The position numbers were made by a program, and so were the translations under genes. Positions 8,571-16,611 of a stretch of 64,000 bases of DNA are shown in pieces. The first letter of the stretch is position 1; each line of letters begins with the position of its first letter. Source of the DNA: Micromonospora chokoriensis (lineage in GTDB: Bacteria; Actinomycetota; Actinomycetes; Mycobacteriales; Micromonosporaceae); NCBI RefSeq assembly GCF_900091505.1, contig NZ_LT607409.1:1364001-1428000 (forward strand). The letters run 5' to 3'. The notes beneath the pieces are model-generated. The model was not told the DNA's origin. It was given only the letters and a program-made list of their open reading frames with translations, and made no database searches.

Positions 8571-9481
8571 CTGTCGACCGTAGCGCGCTCGGCCCGGCCC
8601 AGGGCGGCACGGGCGGTCTGGACCACCGCATCTCGGTAGCTGCCGCCGAACAGCGCGGTGTGCACGAGCAGCAGATGCAGTTGGTGCACCGGTAGCCGAG
8701 CCGGCCAGTTGTCCGGCAACGGCCAGGCCTCCTGGTAGGCGGCCAGCACCCGGTCCAGGTGCGGGATGCCGCCGAAGAGCGCGAGTTGGGCGAGATCCGT
8801 CTCCCGGTGCCCGCCGTGCGCCGCCGGGTCGACCAACCAGACCCGCTCGTCGGCCCCCCACAGCACGTTGCCCGGCCACAGGTCGCCGTGGACGCGCGCG
8901 GGCGGCTCGTCGCCGCCGAGCTCGCCGACCTGATCGATGACCTGCTCGACCAACGCGACGTCGGCGCTGGCCAGCGCGCCGACGTCGACCGAGCGTCGTA
9001 GATAGGGGAGGAGCCGTCGCTCGGCGAACCACGCCGACCAGGGCCCGTCGGTGGGGGTGTTGTCCTGTGGGAGCGAGCCGATGAAACCGGGCCAGGGCGC
9101 ACCGAAGCCGGCCGACCCCGCCCGATGCAGGTCGGCCAACTCCCGGCCGAAGCGCTCGGCGGCCTCCGGCGTCGGCTCGCCGGGCTCGACCCAGTCGAGC
9201 GCCAGCAGGCTCGGCAATGCCACGATCACCTCGGGTACGGCGACAGCGCCGGCCTCCCGCAGCCACCGCAACCCGGCGGCCTCGGCGGCGAAGAAGCCCT
9301 CCGGTGCCGTCCGATCGGCGTTCTCGGGCCAGGACTTGGCGAAGACGGAATGACCGTCGTCCAGGGTGAGCCGGGCGGCGGCACAGATGTTTCCACCGGC
9401 GACCGGCGTCTCCCGGATGCGCTGGTGGGTCCGGAAGGTCGGCAGGTGTGCCGGGTGCGCGCGTAGGTACGCGAGGTCCAT
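8567..9481 (-). CDS. Fructosamine kinase family protein
   Basis: A 304-residue protein with the protein-kinase-like fold of fructosamine-3-kinases. The glycine region VAGGNICAA comes early, the catalytic loop is RVHGDLWPGNVLW near residue 197, and the metal-binding DPAAHGGHRETDLA follows. Family members phosphorylate ketoamine (glycation) adducts so that they fall off proteins. The start is ATG at 9481, giving MDLAYLRAHP. It overlaps moaA by 4 nt, which makes it the first gene of the moaA-moaD run although it has no known place in cofactor synthesis. Confidence 0.87.
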   Translation of the reverse strand: MDLAYLRAHPAHLPTFRTHQRIRETPVAGGNICAAARLTLDDGHSVFAKSWPENADRTAPEGFFAAEAAGLRWLREAGAVAVPEVIVALPSLLALDWVEPGEPTPEAAERFGRELADLHRAGSAGFGAPWPGFIGSLPQDNTPTDGPWSAWFAERRLLPYLRRSVDVGALASADVALVEQVIDQVGELGGDEPPARVHGDLWPGNVLWGADERVWLVDPAAHGGHRETDLAQLALFGGIPHLDRVLAAYQEAWPLPDNWPARLPVHQLHLLLVHTALFGGSYRDAVVQTARAALGRAERATVDR

Positions 9482-9589
9482 CAGCGCACGGTAACCGCTC
9501 CCCACGACACTGCCGCCCCGCCCGAGGCACTTCGACTCTCCTGCGGCACCAGTGGATGTGGTTCGAGCAGGGAAAACACGCTGAGTAAC

Positions 9590-9615
9590 TGTGGATAAGC
9601 CGCGTGTCGTCCACA
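9590..9615. promoter_or_regulatory. Inverted pair of DnaA-box-like 9-mers
   Basis: TGTGGATAA at 9590-9598 is the exact complement of the consensus box TTATCCACA. TCGTCCACA at 9607-9615 is one change from the actinobacterial TTGTCCACA. They face each other across 8 nt in the divergent gap between the fructosamine kinase gene and the DUF4192 gene. Binding by DnaA is inference. Confidence 0.4.
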
Positions 9616-9655
9616 GGGGCGGCGACACCGGACCGGAGCGCCGCACGCTACCGAC

Positions 9656-10702
9656 ATGACAGCGACCGAACGCCCCCAGCTCACCGTCCGCTCCCCCGCC
9701 GACCTGATCGCCGCGGTGCCGTACCTGCTCGGGTTCCATCCCACCGACAGCGTGGTCGCCGTCGCGTTGCTCGGCCGGCAGATCATCTTCGCCGCCCGCG
9801 CCGACCTGCCCGACCCGTCGACCGATCCGGTCGAGCGGGCGCGGCATCTGGCCGGCGTGATCCGCAGGCAGGGTGCGGAGTCCGCCACGGTGGTCGGTTA
9901 CGGGCCACCGGATCGGGTCACCCCGGCGGTGGACGCGGTGCGTGTCGCACTGGCCGCAGGTGGGACGGAGGTGCTCGACGCGTTGCGGGTGACCGAGGGC
10001 AGGTGGTGGTCCTACCTCTGCGTCGAGCCCGACTGTTGCCCGCCCGAGGGGCGGCGCTACGACCCGAGCGCCAACCCGGTGACCGCCTCGGCGGTCTTCG
10101 CGGGCCAGGTCGCCCTGCCTGATCGGGCCGCGCTCGTGGCCCAGGTGGCGCCGGTCGACGGGTCGGCCCGGGAGGCGGCACGTGCGGCCACCGCCCGCGC
10201 CGAGGTGCGAATGGCCGAGCTGATCGAGCAGGCGCCCGAGAGCGACCTGCTCGGCGGGCGGGCGCTGCGCTCGGCCGGGGTGGCGGCGGTTCGCGAGGCC
10301 CAGCGTCGGCAGCGGCGCGACGAGCGGCTCGACGACGACGAGGTGGCCTGGTTGAGCCTGCTGATGACCCACCTTCCGGTCCGCGACCACGCCTGGGAAC
10401 GCACCGACGGTCGGGACCGGGACATCGCCCTCTGGACCGACGTCCTGCGCCGGGCCGAGCCGGAGCTGATCGCCGCACCGGGGGCGCTGCTGGCGTTCGC
10501 GGCCTGGCGCGCGGGGCAGGGGGCGCTGGCGGCGGTCGCGCTCGAACGCACGCTCAGCCTGCACCCGGACTACTCACTCGCCGTGTTGTTGGACGACCTT
10601 CTCCGGCGCGGCGTCCCCCCGTCCGAGCTGGACGGCTGGCCGTCGGTGGGCATGCCGGGGGTGATCCGCCCACGCCGGAGGAGTCGACGTGGTCGCCGCT
10701 GA
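9656..10702 (+). CDS. DUF4192 domain-containing protein
   Basis: A 348-residue cytosolic protein matching the actinobacterial DUF4192 family. It opens LTVRSPADLIAAVPYLLGF, followed by HPTDSVVAVAL, both characteristic. The central part has a cysteine-containing VEPDCCPPEGRRYDP segment, and the C-terminus ends in an Arg-rich tail. No catalytic motif is evident and the function is unknown. The ATG start sits 175 nt from the divergent fructosamine kinase gene. Confidence 0.85.
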   Translation: MTATERPQLTVRSPADLIAAVPYLLGFHPTDSVVAVALLGRQIIFAARADLPDPSTDPVERARHLAGVIRRQGAESATVVGYGPPDRVTPAVDAVRVALAAGGTEVLDALRVTEGRWWSYLCVEPDCCPPEGRRYDPSANPVTASAVFAGQVALPDRAALVAQVAPVDGSAREAARAATARAEVRMAELIEQAPESDLLGGRALRSAGVAAVREAQRRQRRDERLDDDEVAWLSLLMTHLPVRDHAWERTDGRDRDIALWTDVLRRAEPELIAAPGALLAFAAWRAGQGALAAVALERTLSLHPDYSLAVLLDDLLRRGVPPSELDGWPSVGMPGVIRPRRRSRRGRR

Positions 10703-10707
10703 CAGGC

Positions 10708-10741
10708 TTGGTAATACCACCGGTGCTACCAGAATTGGTAA
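10708..10741. promoter_or_regulatory. Candidate operator of the VapBC-like operon
   Basis: Two direct copies of TTGGTAA (10708-10714 and 10735-10741), 27 nt apart, flank an imperfect palindrome around ACCACCGGTGCTACC. They end 10 nt before the antitoxin start. Type II antitoxins usually repress their own promoter through such repeats; binding here is inferred. Confidence 0.4.
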
Positions 10742-10751
10742 GCTGCCGGAC

Positions 10752-11003
10752 ATGACCGTGAAGCGCTCCGTGAGCCTCCCCGACGACGTCGCACAGTGGC
10801 TCGACCAGCAGCCCAACGTCTCGGCCGCGATCACCGCAGCGGTCCGGGTCCAGATGGCGCGTGGACACCTCGACGAGGTGCTGCGGCAGGCCGGCATCGA
10901 GGCGACCGAGGCGGGCAGGGCGCGGTGGCGCGAGCGGCTGTCCACACCCATCCCGGCGGAAGCGCTCGCCGAGGGCCGCCGGATGTTGGGACGCGCCGGA
11001 TGA
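10752..11003 (+). CDS. Ribbon-helix-helix antitoxin (VapB-like)
   Basis: An 83-residue protein. Its start, MTVKRSVSLPDDVAQWL, is a classic ribbon-helix-helix DNA-binding strand and first helix; the rest is a charged C-terminal arm expected to wrap the toxin. Its stop overlaps the next gene's start as ATGA, typical of type II toxin-antitoxin operons. The in-frame codon at 10689 lies inside the DUF4192 coding region and was rejected as start. Confidence 0.75.
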   Translation: MTVKRSVSLPDDVAQWLDQQPNVSAAITAAVRVQMARGHLDEVLRQAGIEATEAGRARWRERLSTPIPAEALAEGRRMLGRAG

Positions 11004-11398
11004 GCGGTCGGATCGCGGCCGTCTTCGACGCGTCGGCGTTGACGGCCTACCTCGAGGGCAACGTCTCGGTGGGGGAGTTGATGCTGGAGGTGGCCGATGA
11101 AGGTCGGCAGGTGGCTGTCCCGGCGACCTGTCTGTCGGTCGCCTTCGCGAGCGTCAGCGACGAGATCGATGCCGCGCTGCTGGCCCTGATGATGACCGCC
11201 CCGATGATCTGCCTGTTGCCGCTCGATGCCGAGGACGTGCAGGACACTGGCCGGCTGGCCCGCAGTGTGAGCGGAGACATCGCGTTAGGCCATGCCGCCC
11301 GTGCGGCACTCACACACGAGGCGCACTACGCGACGGCGCAACCGGTGGCGGCGGCGAAGGTGCTTCCCACCAACTGGAGCATTCTCGATCTGGCCTGA
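11000..11398 (+). CDS. PIN-domain-like toxin (VapC-like)
   Basis: A 132-residue protein starting at ATG 11000, overlapping the antitoxin stop by 4 nt. The opening AAVFDASALTAYL matches the first strand and catalytic aspartate of PIN domains. A later SGDIALGHAARAALTHEAHYATAQP segment matches the region carrying the second acidic cluster. PIN toxins are Mg-dependent ribonucleases. The middle of the protein is unusually hydrophobic and acidic residues are sparse there, so this may be a divergent PIN toxin. Confidence 0.65.
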   Translation: MSGRIAAVFDASALTAYLEGNVSVGELMLEVADEGRQVAVPATCLSVAFASVSDEIDAALLALMMTAPMICLLPLDAEDVQDTGRLARSVSGDIALGHAARAALTHEAHYATAQPVAAAKVLPTNWSILDLA

Positions 11399-11563
11399 GG
11401 TGTGGGGGTGTTGGTGGCGCGTTCAGGCTTGATCGACTCGGTTTCCTGAACAACGGGGTGTCCCGGTCTCCAGGATGCCCCGATACCAACGAACCCGAGT
11501 GGATCAACGGTTGCCTCGTGCCAGGGTCAGCGCTGCGAGAGGCAGCGTGTGGCAGGGCGTGAC

Positions 11564-11767
11564 CTAGGCGACCGGGCCGATCTCTCGGGCCAGCCGGACG
11601 AAACCCGCCCAGGCTTCCGGCCCGAAGGTCAGTGTGCCGCCGTCCCGGTCCTTGGTGTCGCGGACGAGCACGACGCCCGGCAGGTTGTCGGCCACCTCCA
11701 CGCAGTTGCCACCGTTCGAACTGCTGCGGGTGCTCTTGCGCCAACGGGCGCCGCTCAGGTCATCCAT
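11564..11767 (-). CDS. DUF397 domain-containing protein
   Basis: A 67-residue protein with the standard DUF397 pattern: WRKSTRSSSNGGNCVEVA near the start, then VLVRDTKDRDGGTLTF, then a Trp and a final helix. DUF397 proteins are almost always encoded just after a DUF5753 regulator, and in Streptomyces such pairs (BldB/WhiJ-like) influence development. Here it overlaps the end of the DUF5753 gene by 13 nt. Its partner is truncated (see next entry), so the pair may be non-functional. Confidence 0.88.
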   Translation of the reverse strand: MDDLSGARWRKSTRSSSNGGNCVEVADNLPGVVLVRDTKDRDGGTLTFGPEAWAGFVRLAREIGPVA

Positions 11768-12258
11768 GCTCGCGCTCTCATCAGGTCGATGGTCAGGTCT
11801 CGCGGTAGCGCTAACGACCTCACGCTATCCCAGACCGCCCACAGCGGAGCAACGTCATTACTGAGCCGTCCGGCCGCCTGATCGTCGAGGTATCCGACGT
11901 CGCCGCCATCCGGTGTGCTGGCAATGACGAACGGCCCGGCCTGGCCCGGATGGAAGCCAGCCGTCAGGGGGAGGACGTGGATCATCACAGCCGGCCGTTC
12001 GGCGAGCAGCATCAGGTGATCGAGCTGGTCGGCCATGATGTCGGGCCTCCCTCGGCGCAGCGCGGCCTCGTCGATGACGAAGACGGTCAACGGCGGCCGA
12101 GGTCGGTCGAACACGGCGGCCTGCCGACGCAGGCGGGTCTCCACGTGCGCTTCAAGGTCGTCGTCGGCCCAGAGCCCGCTGCTCAGCACGGCCCGCGCGT
12201 ACGCCTCGATCTGCAGGAGACCGGGCAACACGGCGGATTCGTACCACCGCAACCCCAC
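11755..12258 (-). CDS. DUF5753 protein lacking its helix-turn-helix (decayed)
   Basis: From a GTG at 12258 this frame encodes 167 residues covering most of DUF5753 (LRWYESAVLPGLLQIEAYAR, then VDEAALR-like and HVLPLTAGFHPG segments). Homologues carry an N-terminal XRE helix-turn-helix of about 70 residues. The same frame stays open upstream to about 12440 and reads family-like sequence (AWFRPWTDIEREAVG), but it contains no ATG, GTG or TTG and no recognisable helix-turn-helix before an in-frame stop. A divergent plus-strand gene begins at 12423 and occupies the place where the domain should be. I read this as an N-terminally truncated regulator. An intact relative is at 42916-43701. Confidence 0.6.
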   Translation of the reverse strand: MGLRWYESAVLPGLLQIEAYARAVLSSGLWADDDLEAHVETRLRRQAAVFDRPRPPLTVFVIDEAALRRGRPDIMADQLDHLMLLAERPAVMIHVLPLTAGFHPGQAGPFVIASTPDGGDVGYLDDQAAGRLSNDVAPLWAVWDSVRSLALPRDLTIDLMRARAWMT

Positions 12259-12422
12259 GGCCTCGCGCTCGATGTCCGTCCAGGGCCGGAACCACGCCGG
12301 CTCGCGCCGCTTGTACAGGTCGGGCCAGAGGTCCTCCTCGTCGCGGCCCAGGACCTCGGCGACCTGTTGCCGTCCGGCCAGATCGCCCAGTCGACGCGGC
12401 AGGAACCAGCGCAGGCTCGCCG

Positions 12423-12668
12423 ATGAACGACGACGCGGAACACCCTCTGCTTAAGCCGGCGTGGCGCTGCCGCACTTGCGGAATCGCGTGGCCCTGCTCG
12501 GTCGCGAAACGTCGCCTGCTCGGTCGGTACCGCGGTCGACCCGACGAACTGGTCGAGCACCTGAAAGCACTGCAAACCGAAGCGACCGGAGACCTGACCA
12601 AGCTGTATGGCGGCAAGACCCCCAATGGCCTGACCGAACGCTTCATCGGCTGGGTCAAGGCTCGATGA
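12423..12668 (+). CDS. Small Cys-containing protein homologous to the zinc-ribbon part of the flavin reductase fusion
   Basis: An 81-residue protein with WRCRTCGIAWPC, a putative zinc-binding knuckle, followed by a helical stretch (LLGRYRGRPDELVEHL) and a GLTERFIGWVKAR ending. The same pattern (WRCRGCGALWPC ... LHERFLGWARAR) forms the first ~85 residues of the flavin reductase-like protein at 41560-42333. Here the catalytic domain is absent. It may be a free-standing adaptor; function is unknown. It starts with ATG divergently from the decayed DUF5753 gene and is followed by a strong hairpin. Confidence 0.68.
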   Translation: MNDDAEHPLLKPAWRCRTCGIAWPCSVAKRRLLGRYRGRPDELVEHLKALQTEATGDLTKLYGGKTPNGLTERFIGWVKAR

Positions 12669-12678
12669 CCCACCCACT

Positions 12679-12730
12679 CCCGCCCCGGGCGCTGATCCCT
12701 CGTCCCCCGAGGTCGATCGCCCGGGGCGGG
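12679..12730 (+). terminator. Nested hairpin terminator
   Basis: CCCGCCCCGGGCG (12679-12691) pairs perfectly with CGCCCGGGGCGGG (12718-12730), with an inner CCTCG/CGAGG stem. It lies 11 nt after the zinc-ribbon-like gene. There is no T-run, as is common in actinomycetes. Confidence 0.6.
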
Positions 12731-12821
12731 CCCGCCCAGCGGCGGTATCCGTCGAAGGATGTACGCGTTGCTCCTGTCCACGGCCGACGCGGCAGGGCCG
12801 TCGCCCCCGGAGAATGATCTC

Positions 12822-13529
12822 GTGAGCCCCGAATTGCTGCTGTCGCTGGTCGGGCTGGCGCTGATCGACAGCACCAGCATCGGCACCCTGTTCATCCCGG
12901 TCTGGTTGCTGCTCGCCCCCGGGCCGGTCAACGCCCGACGGATCCTGGGCTATCTCGCCACGGTCGCGGGTTTCTACCTGGGGGTGGGGCTGCTGCTGGT
13001 CTTCGGTGGCAGCACGCTCGCGGACGCGCTGGGCGGTGCGCTGGACAACCGCGGGGTGTTCTGGGCGCAACTCGTCCTCGGCGTCGGCATGCTGGCGCTC
13101 AGCTTCCGCTACGACGGCAAACGGCGTCCGCGTACCGGTGGTGTGCTGCGGTGGCGGGACCGGGCCACCGCCGGCGACTCCTCGGTCCGGTGGCTGGTCG
13201 GGCTCGCCCTGCTCGCCGCGCTCGCCGAGGTGGCGACCATGCTGCCGTACCTCGGTGCGGTGGGGTTGCTGGCCACCTCCGGAGTCGGTTCGGCGACCGT
13301 GGTGGCGTTGCTCGCCGGATACTGCCTGGTCATGGTGCTGCCGGCGGTGCTCCTGCTGGGTGCCAGGGTGGCCCGCCCGGCGATGGTGGAGCCGGTGCTC
13401 GCCCGGCTCAACAACTGGATCGTGAACAAGGCGGGCAGCGCGTTGGGCTGGATCCTCGGCATCGCCGGCTTCCTGATCGCCCGCGACGCCGCCTTCCGAC
13501 TCGGCCTGTTCGACCTGCTCGATCGCTGA
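12822..13529 (+). CDS. GAP family (sulfolipid-addressing-like) membrane protein
   Basis: A 235-residue protein with six hydrophobic segments arranged as two groups of three around a basic cytosolic loop (near 100-125). The start SPELLLSLVGLALIDSTSIGTL and the repeat-like LLAALAEVATMLPYLGAVG match the GAP/Sap family, which includes mycobacterial proteins linked to glycolipid export. I chose GTG 12822 because GGAG lies 9 nt upstream and the reading gives MSPELL; ATG 12759 in the same frame would add 21 residues with no proper ribosome site. It converges on fdhD with a 3-nt gap. Confidence 0.75.
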   Translation: MSPELLLSLVGLALIDSTSIGTLFIPVWLLLAPGPVNARRILGYLATVAGFYLGVGLLLVFGGSTLADALGGALDNRGVFWAQLVLGVGMLALSFRYDGKRRPRTGGVLRWRDRATAGDSSVRWLVGLALLAALAEVATMLPYLGAVGLLATSGVGSATVVALLAGYCLVMVLPAVLLLGARVARPAMVEPVLARLNNWIVNKAGSALGWILGIAGFLIARDAAFRLGLFDLLDR

Positions 13530-13532
13530 GCG

Positions 13533-14399
13533 TCAGGCCGGCTGCTCCACCGTGATCCGGTGTGGCCCGGCGTAGACGTTCATCGTCCGGCCGCGCAGGA
13601 AACCGACCAGTGTCATCCCCGCCTCGTCGGCCAGTTCGACGGCGAGGGTGCTCGGGGCGGACACCGCGGCCAGCAGCGGCAGCCCCGCCATCCACGCCTT
13701 CTGGGTCAGCTCGAAGCTGGCCCGCCCGGAGACCAGCAGCAGGTGCCCGGCCAGTGGGAGGCGTCGTTCCCGGACCGCCCAGCCGATCACCTTGTCCACG
13801 GCGTTGTGCCGGCCCACGTCCTCCCGGAGCACCACCAGCTCACCGTCGTGGGTGAACAGCCCCGCCGCGTGGAGTCCACCGGTCCGGTCGAAGCCGCGCT
13901 GGGCGGCGCGGAGCCGGTCGGGCAGTTCGGTGAGGAGCGTCGCCGAGACACTGAGTGGATCCGCCGCGACCGGAAACAGGGACCGGGTGCGTACCGCGTC
14001 GATGCTCGCCTTGCCGCAGACCCCGCAGGAACTCGTCGTGTAGAAGTTCCGGGACGGGTCGGTGGTCGGTGCCGGCACGCCGGGCGCGAGCACCACATCC
14101 ACCACGTTGTACGTGTTCGGCGTCTCCGCGCCCGCGCAGAGCTGGGCGGTCGACACGTCGTCCGTCGACCGGATCAGCCCTTCCGTCAGCAGGAACCCGA
14201 TGGCCAGGTCGAGGTCGTCACCGGGGGTGCGCATGGTGACGGCGAGCGGCCGTCGGCGACCGGGACCGGCCGCGCCCACGCGGATCTCCAGCGGCTCCTC
14301 GACGGCGAGCGTGTCCGGACGACGGACGGATCCACGTCCGGCGGTCACCGCTTCCAGGTCGATTCGGAGTACGCCCCGCCGATCAGTTGCCCGTCCCAT
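13533..14399 (-). CDS. fdhD: Formate dehydrogenase accessory sulfurtransferase FdhD
   Basis: A 288-residue FdhD. The SSCGVCGK motif carries the two cysteines that receive sulfur from the IscS desulfurase and pass it to the molybdenum cofactor of formate dehydrogenase. Other family segments are [19 protein letters not shown] and [18 protein letters not shown] 14399 is preceded by GGGGAGG; the in-frame codon at 14441 has no such site. It diverges from mobA by 73 nt. No formate dehydrogenase lies in the window, so its target enzyme is elsewhere. Confidence 0.93.
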   Translation of the reverse strand: MGRATDRRGVLRIDLEAVTAGRGSVRRPDTLAVEEPLEIRVGAAGPGRRRPLAVTMRTPGDDLDLAIGFLLTEGLIRSTDDVSTAQLCAGAETPNTYNVVDVVLAPGVPAPTTDPSRNFYTTSSCGVCGKASIDAVRTRSLFPVAADPLSVSATLLTELPDRLRAAQRGFDRTGGLHAAGLFTHDGELVVLREDVGRHNAVDKVIGWAVRERRLPLAGHLLLVSGRASFELTQKAWMAGLPLLAAVSAPSTLAVELADEAGMTLVGFLRGRTMNVYAGPHRITVEQPA

Positions 14400-14472
14400 C
14401 CCGCCATCCTCCCCCTCGGGCCGGGACGCGCGCACGGCCACCGTGCATCGGACACCGGGTTACCGTGGCCGG

Positions 14473-15078
14473 ATGGGGACGTACGCCGCTGTGGTGCTCG
14501 CGGGTGGGGCGGCCCGCCGGATGGGCGGCGTGGACAAGCCCGCGGTCCCGGTCGGGGGCCGACCGATGCGTGACCGGGTGCTGGCTGCCGTTGCCGACGC
14601 CACCCCACGGGTGCTGGTCGGTCCGGTCGATGCCGTGCCGAACGGGGTGTGGGTCGTTCGGGAGGACCCGCCCGGAGGCGGCCCGGTCGCCGCGGCGGCG
14701 GCCGGGTTGGCGGTGCTCGACCCGGATACGACGCTGGTCGCGTTGCTCGCCGCGGACCTGCCGCTGCTGACGCGTTCCGCGATCGGCGAGTTGCTGGACC
14801 AGCTCGGCCGGGTCGATCCGCAGCCCGACGGGGCCTGCTTCGTCGACGGCGACGGGCGGCGGCAGTCCCTCTGCGGCGTGTGGCGGGTCCCCGCGTTGCG
14901 GGCCGGGCTGGACCGGTTGGCGGCCGAGCGGGGTGGCAGCCTGTCCGGCGCCCCGGTCCGGGCGTTGCTGGCCGGGCTTGTGACACGGGAGGTGCCCTGG
15001 TCCGGCGACGGCCCGCCGCCGTGGTTCGACTGCGACACTGACGAGGACGTACGCCGGGCGGAGGAGTGGGCGCGATGA
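14473..15078 (+). CDS. mobA: Molybdenum cofactor guanylyltransferase
   Basis: A 201-residue nucleotidyltransferase beginning YAAVVLAGGAARRMGGVDKP, the GTP-binding signature of MobA, followed by a LLAADLPLL metal-site segment. It attaches GMP to molybdopterin to form the bis-MGD cofactor used by formate dehydrogenase-type enzymes, which fits its position next to fdhD. The stop overlaps the start of the next gene as ATGA. Confidence 0.87.
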   Translation: MGTYAAVVLAGGAARRMGGVDKPAVPVGGRPMRDRVLAAVADATPRVLVGPVDAVPNGVWVVREDPPGGGPVAAAAAGLAVLDPDTTLVALLAADLPLLTRSAIGELLDQLGRVDPQPDGACFVDGDGRRQSLCGVWRVPALRAGLDRLAAERGGSLSGAPVRALLAGLVTREVPWSGDGPPPWFDCDTDEDVRRAEEWAR

Positions 15079-15341
15079 CGGTGATGGACGACTGGGTCAC
15101 GGCGGCGTGCGCCGAGTTGGAGCTGGACCCTTCCGGGGTGCCCGTGCCGGCGGTGCTGGATCTGGCCCGCGACGTCGCCCACCAGGTGCTGCGGCCGGGA
15201 GCGCCGGTCACCGCGTACCTGCTCGGTGTGGCCGTCGGACGGGGCGCGGACCCGGCGGACGCCGCGGCCCGGCTCAGCGCGCTGGCCGGCACCTGGCCGG
15301 TCGAGATGGGCGCCGAACCGGCGGACCCGACGGCCCCCTGA
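15075..15341 (+). CDS. DUF6457 family small protein
   Basis: An 88-residue protein beginning MTVMDDWV, with DLARDVAHQVLRPGAPVTAYLLG, matching a small actinobacterial family regularly found after mobA. It starts at ATG 15075, overlapping the mobA stop by 4 nt; this coupling and conserved neighbourhood suggest a role in molybdoenzyme maturation (inference). It is all helical with no catalytic motif visible. Confidence 0.8.
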   Translation: MTVMDDWVTAACAELELDPSGVPVPAVLDLARDVAHQVLRPGAPVTAYLLGVAVGRGADPADAAARLSALAGTWPVEMGAEPADPTAP

Positions 15342-15422
15342 CCGCCGTTGTCCGATCCCGGTCCGGGCTGATTCGACGCACGGGTGGCGTGGGTAGGGTG
15401 ATCGTGACGGACGGAGGCGATC

Positions 15423-16520
15423 ATGACGGCTGACCACCCCTCGGCCTCGGACGGTGAGCTGCCCGGTAGCGCGGCGGAGTCGATCCTGCTCGACGAGCCC
15501 AGCACCACCGACCTGCGGGCGAAGGTGACCGAGGCGTGGCGGGAGTTCGCCCGCGCGCTCGCCGTACGACTGCGGGACCTTCCGGTGGGCGCGCACCTCG
15601 ACGTGACGCTGGATCCCACCGCCTCCGGCACCGGAGACGCCGTCTACTCGATCAGCGTCGACGTGGGCGGCGACGGCGCGCTGTCCGCCCGCGCGGTCGG
15701 CAACGCCACGCTGCCGGCGGGCTACCGGCTGGACCGGGGCGCGGTTGCGGACATGATCGCGCTCGGCTGGTCGCCGCCCGGGGTGGTCGCCGGCTCCGGC
15801 GGGTCCTTCGGGCTGGACGCCACGACGGCCGAGTCGACCCGGGTCGCCGCGCTGCTCTCCCGCACGCTGCGGGACGTCTACGGCGCCCCGCACCCGGCCT
15901 TCCTCGTCTACCTGGTGCACGACGCCGACGGCGAGCCGTTGGCGGTGGACGCGCTGGGCACGGCGCGCAGCGAGTTCGGTCCGGACGCCGATGTCGAGGC
16001 CGACCTGGAGGAGGCGCTGGCCGAGGCCGCAGCCGCGCAGGCCGAGCGGGACGACGTGCTCGACCTGGCGGACCGGGTCCGTACCGTGGTTTCCACGATG
16101 TTGAAGTCGGACACCGACCGGTTGCAGGTCGACTCGGACGGCGACATCAACATCCGGGCCGGTTCGGCGATGGTCTTCGTGCGGGTACGGGACAACCCAC
16201 CCCTGGTGGACGTCTTCTCCCCGATCCTCACCGAGGTCGAGCCGACCGAGCGGCTCTACGTGAAGCTCTCCGAGTTGACCAATCGGATGCCGATCGGCCG
16301 GCTCTACTGCGCCGACGACACGGTCTGGGCGTCCATCCCGGTCTTCGGCCGCAATTTCCAGGCCACCCATCTGATGCTCGCGGTGCAGGTGATGACCGGT
16401 CTCGCCGACGAGTTGGACGATCGTCTGCACGGCGAGTTCGGCGGCAAGCGGTTCTTCGGCGAGGGCGACAAGCCGGTTCGGCGCGACGACTCGGAGCACC
16501 GCACCGGGATGTATCTCTAA
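15423..16520 (+). CDS. YbjN domain-containing protein
   Basis: A 365-residue cytosolic protein. An N-terminal domain of about 170 residues (TDLRAKVTEAWREFARAL) is followed by an acidic Ala/Glu coiled-coil-like segment and then a C-terminal YbjN-type domain (VQVDSDGD-like strand, AMVFVRV, PLVDVFSPILTEV, LYVKLSELT, and FFGEGDK). YbjN domains share the fold of type III secretion chaperones. The biochemical role is unknown. Confidence 0.8.
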   Translation: MTADHPSASDGELPGSAAESILLDEPSTTDLRAKVTEAWREFARALAVRLRDLPVGAHLDVTLDPTASGTGDAVYSISVDVGGDGALSARAVGNATLPAGYRLDRGAVADMIALGWSPPGVVAGSGGSFGLDATTAESTRVAALLSRTLRDVYGAPHPAFLVYLVHDADGEPLAVDALGTARSEFGPDADVEADLEEALAEAAAAQAERDDVLDLADRVRTVVSTMLKSDTDRLQVDSDGDINIRAGSAMVFVRVRDNPPLVDVFSPILTEVEPTERLYVKLSELTNRMPIGRLYCADDTVWASIPVFGRNFQATHLMLAVQVMTGLADELDDRLHGEFGGKRFFGEGDKPVRRDDSEHRTGMYL

Positions 16521-16611
16521 AGCCTGTCCAGCAGGGTCTTGCCGACCCCGTCCCGCGTGCGCCGTGGCGGCCTCCGCCGACACCGGGGACCACTCGCCAC
16601 CCGACGTGAGG

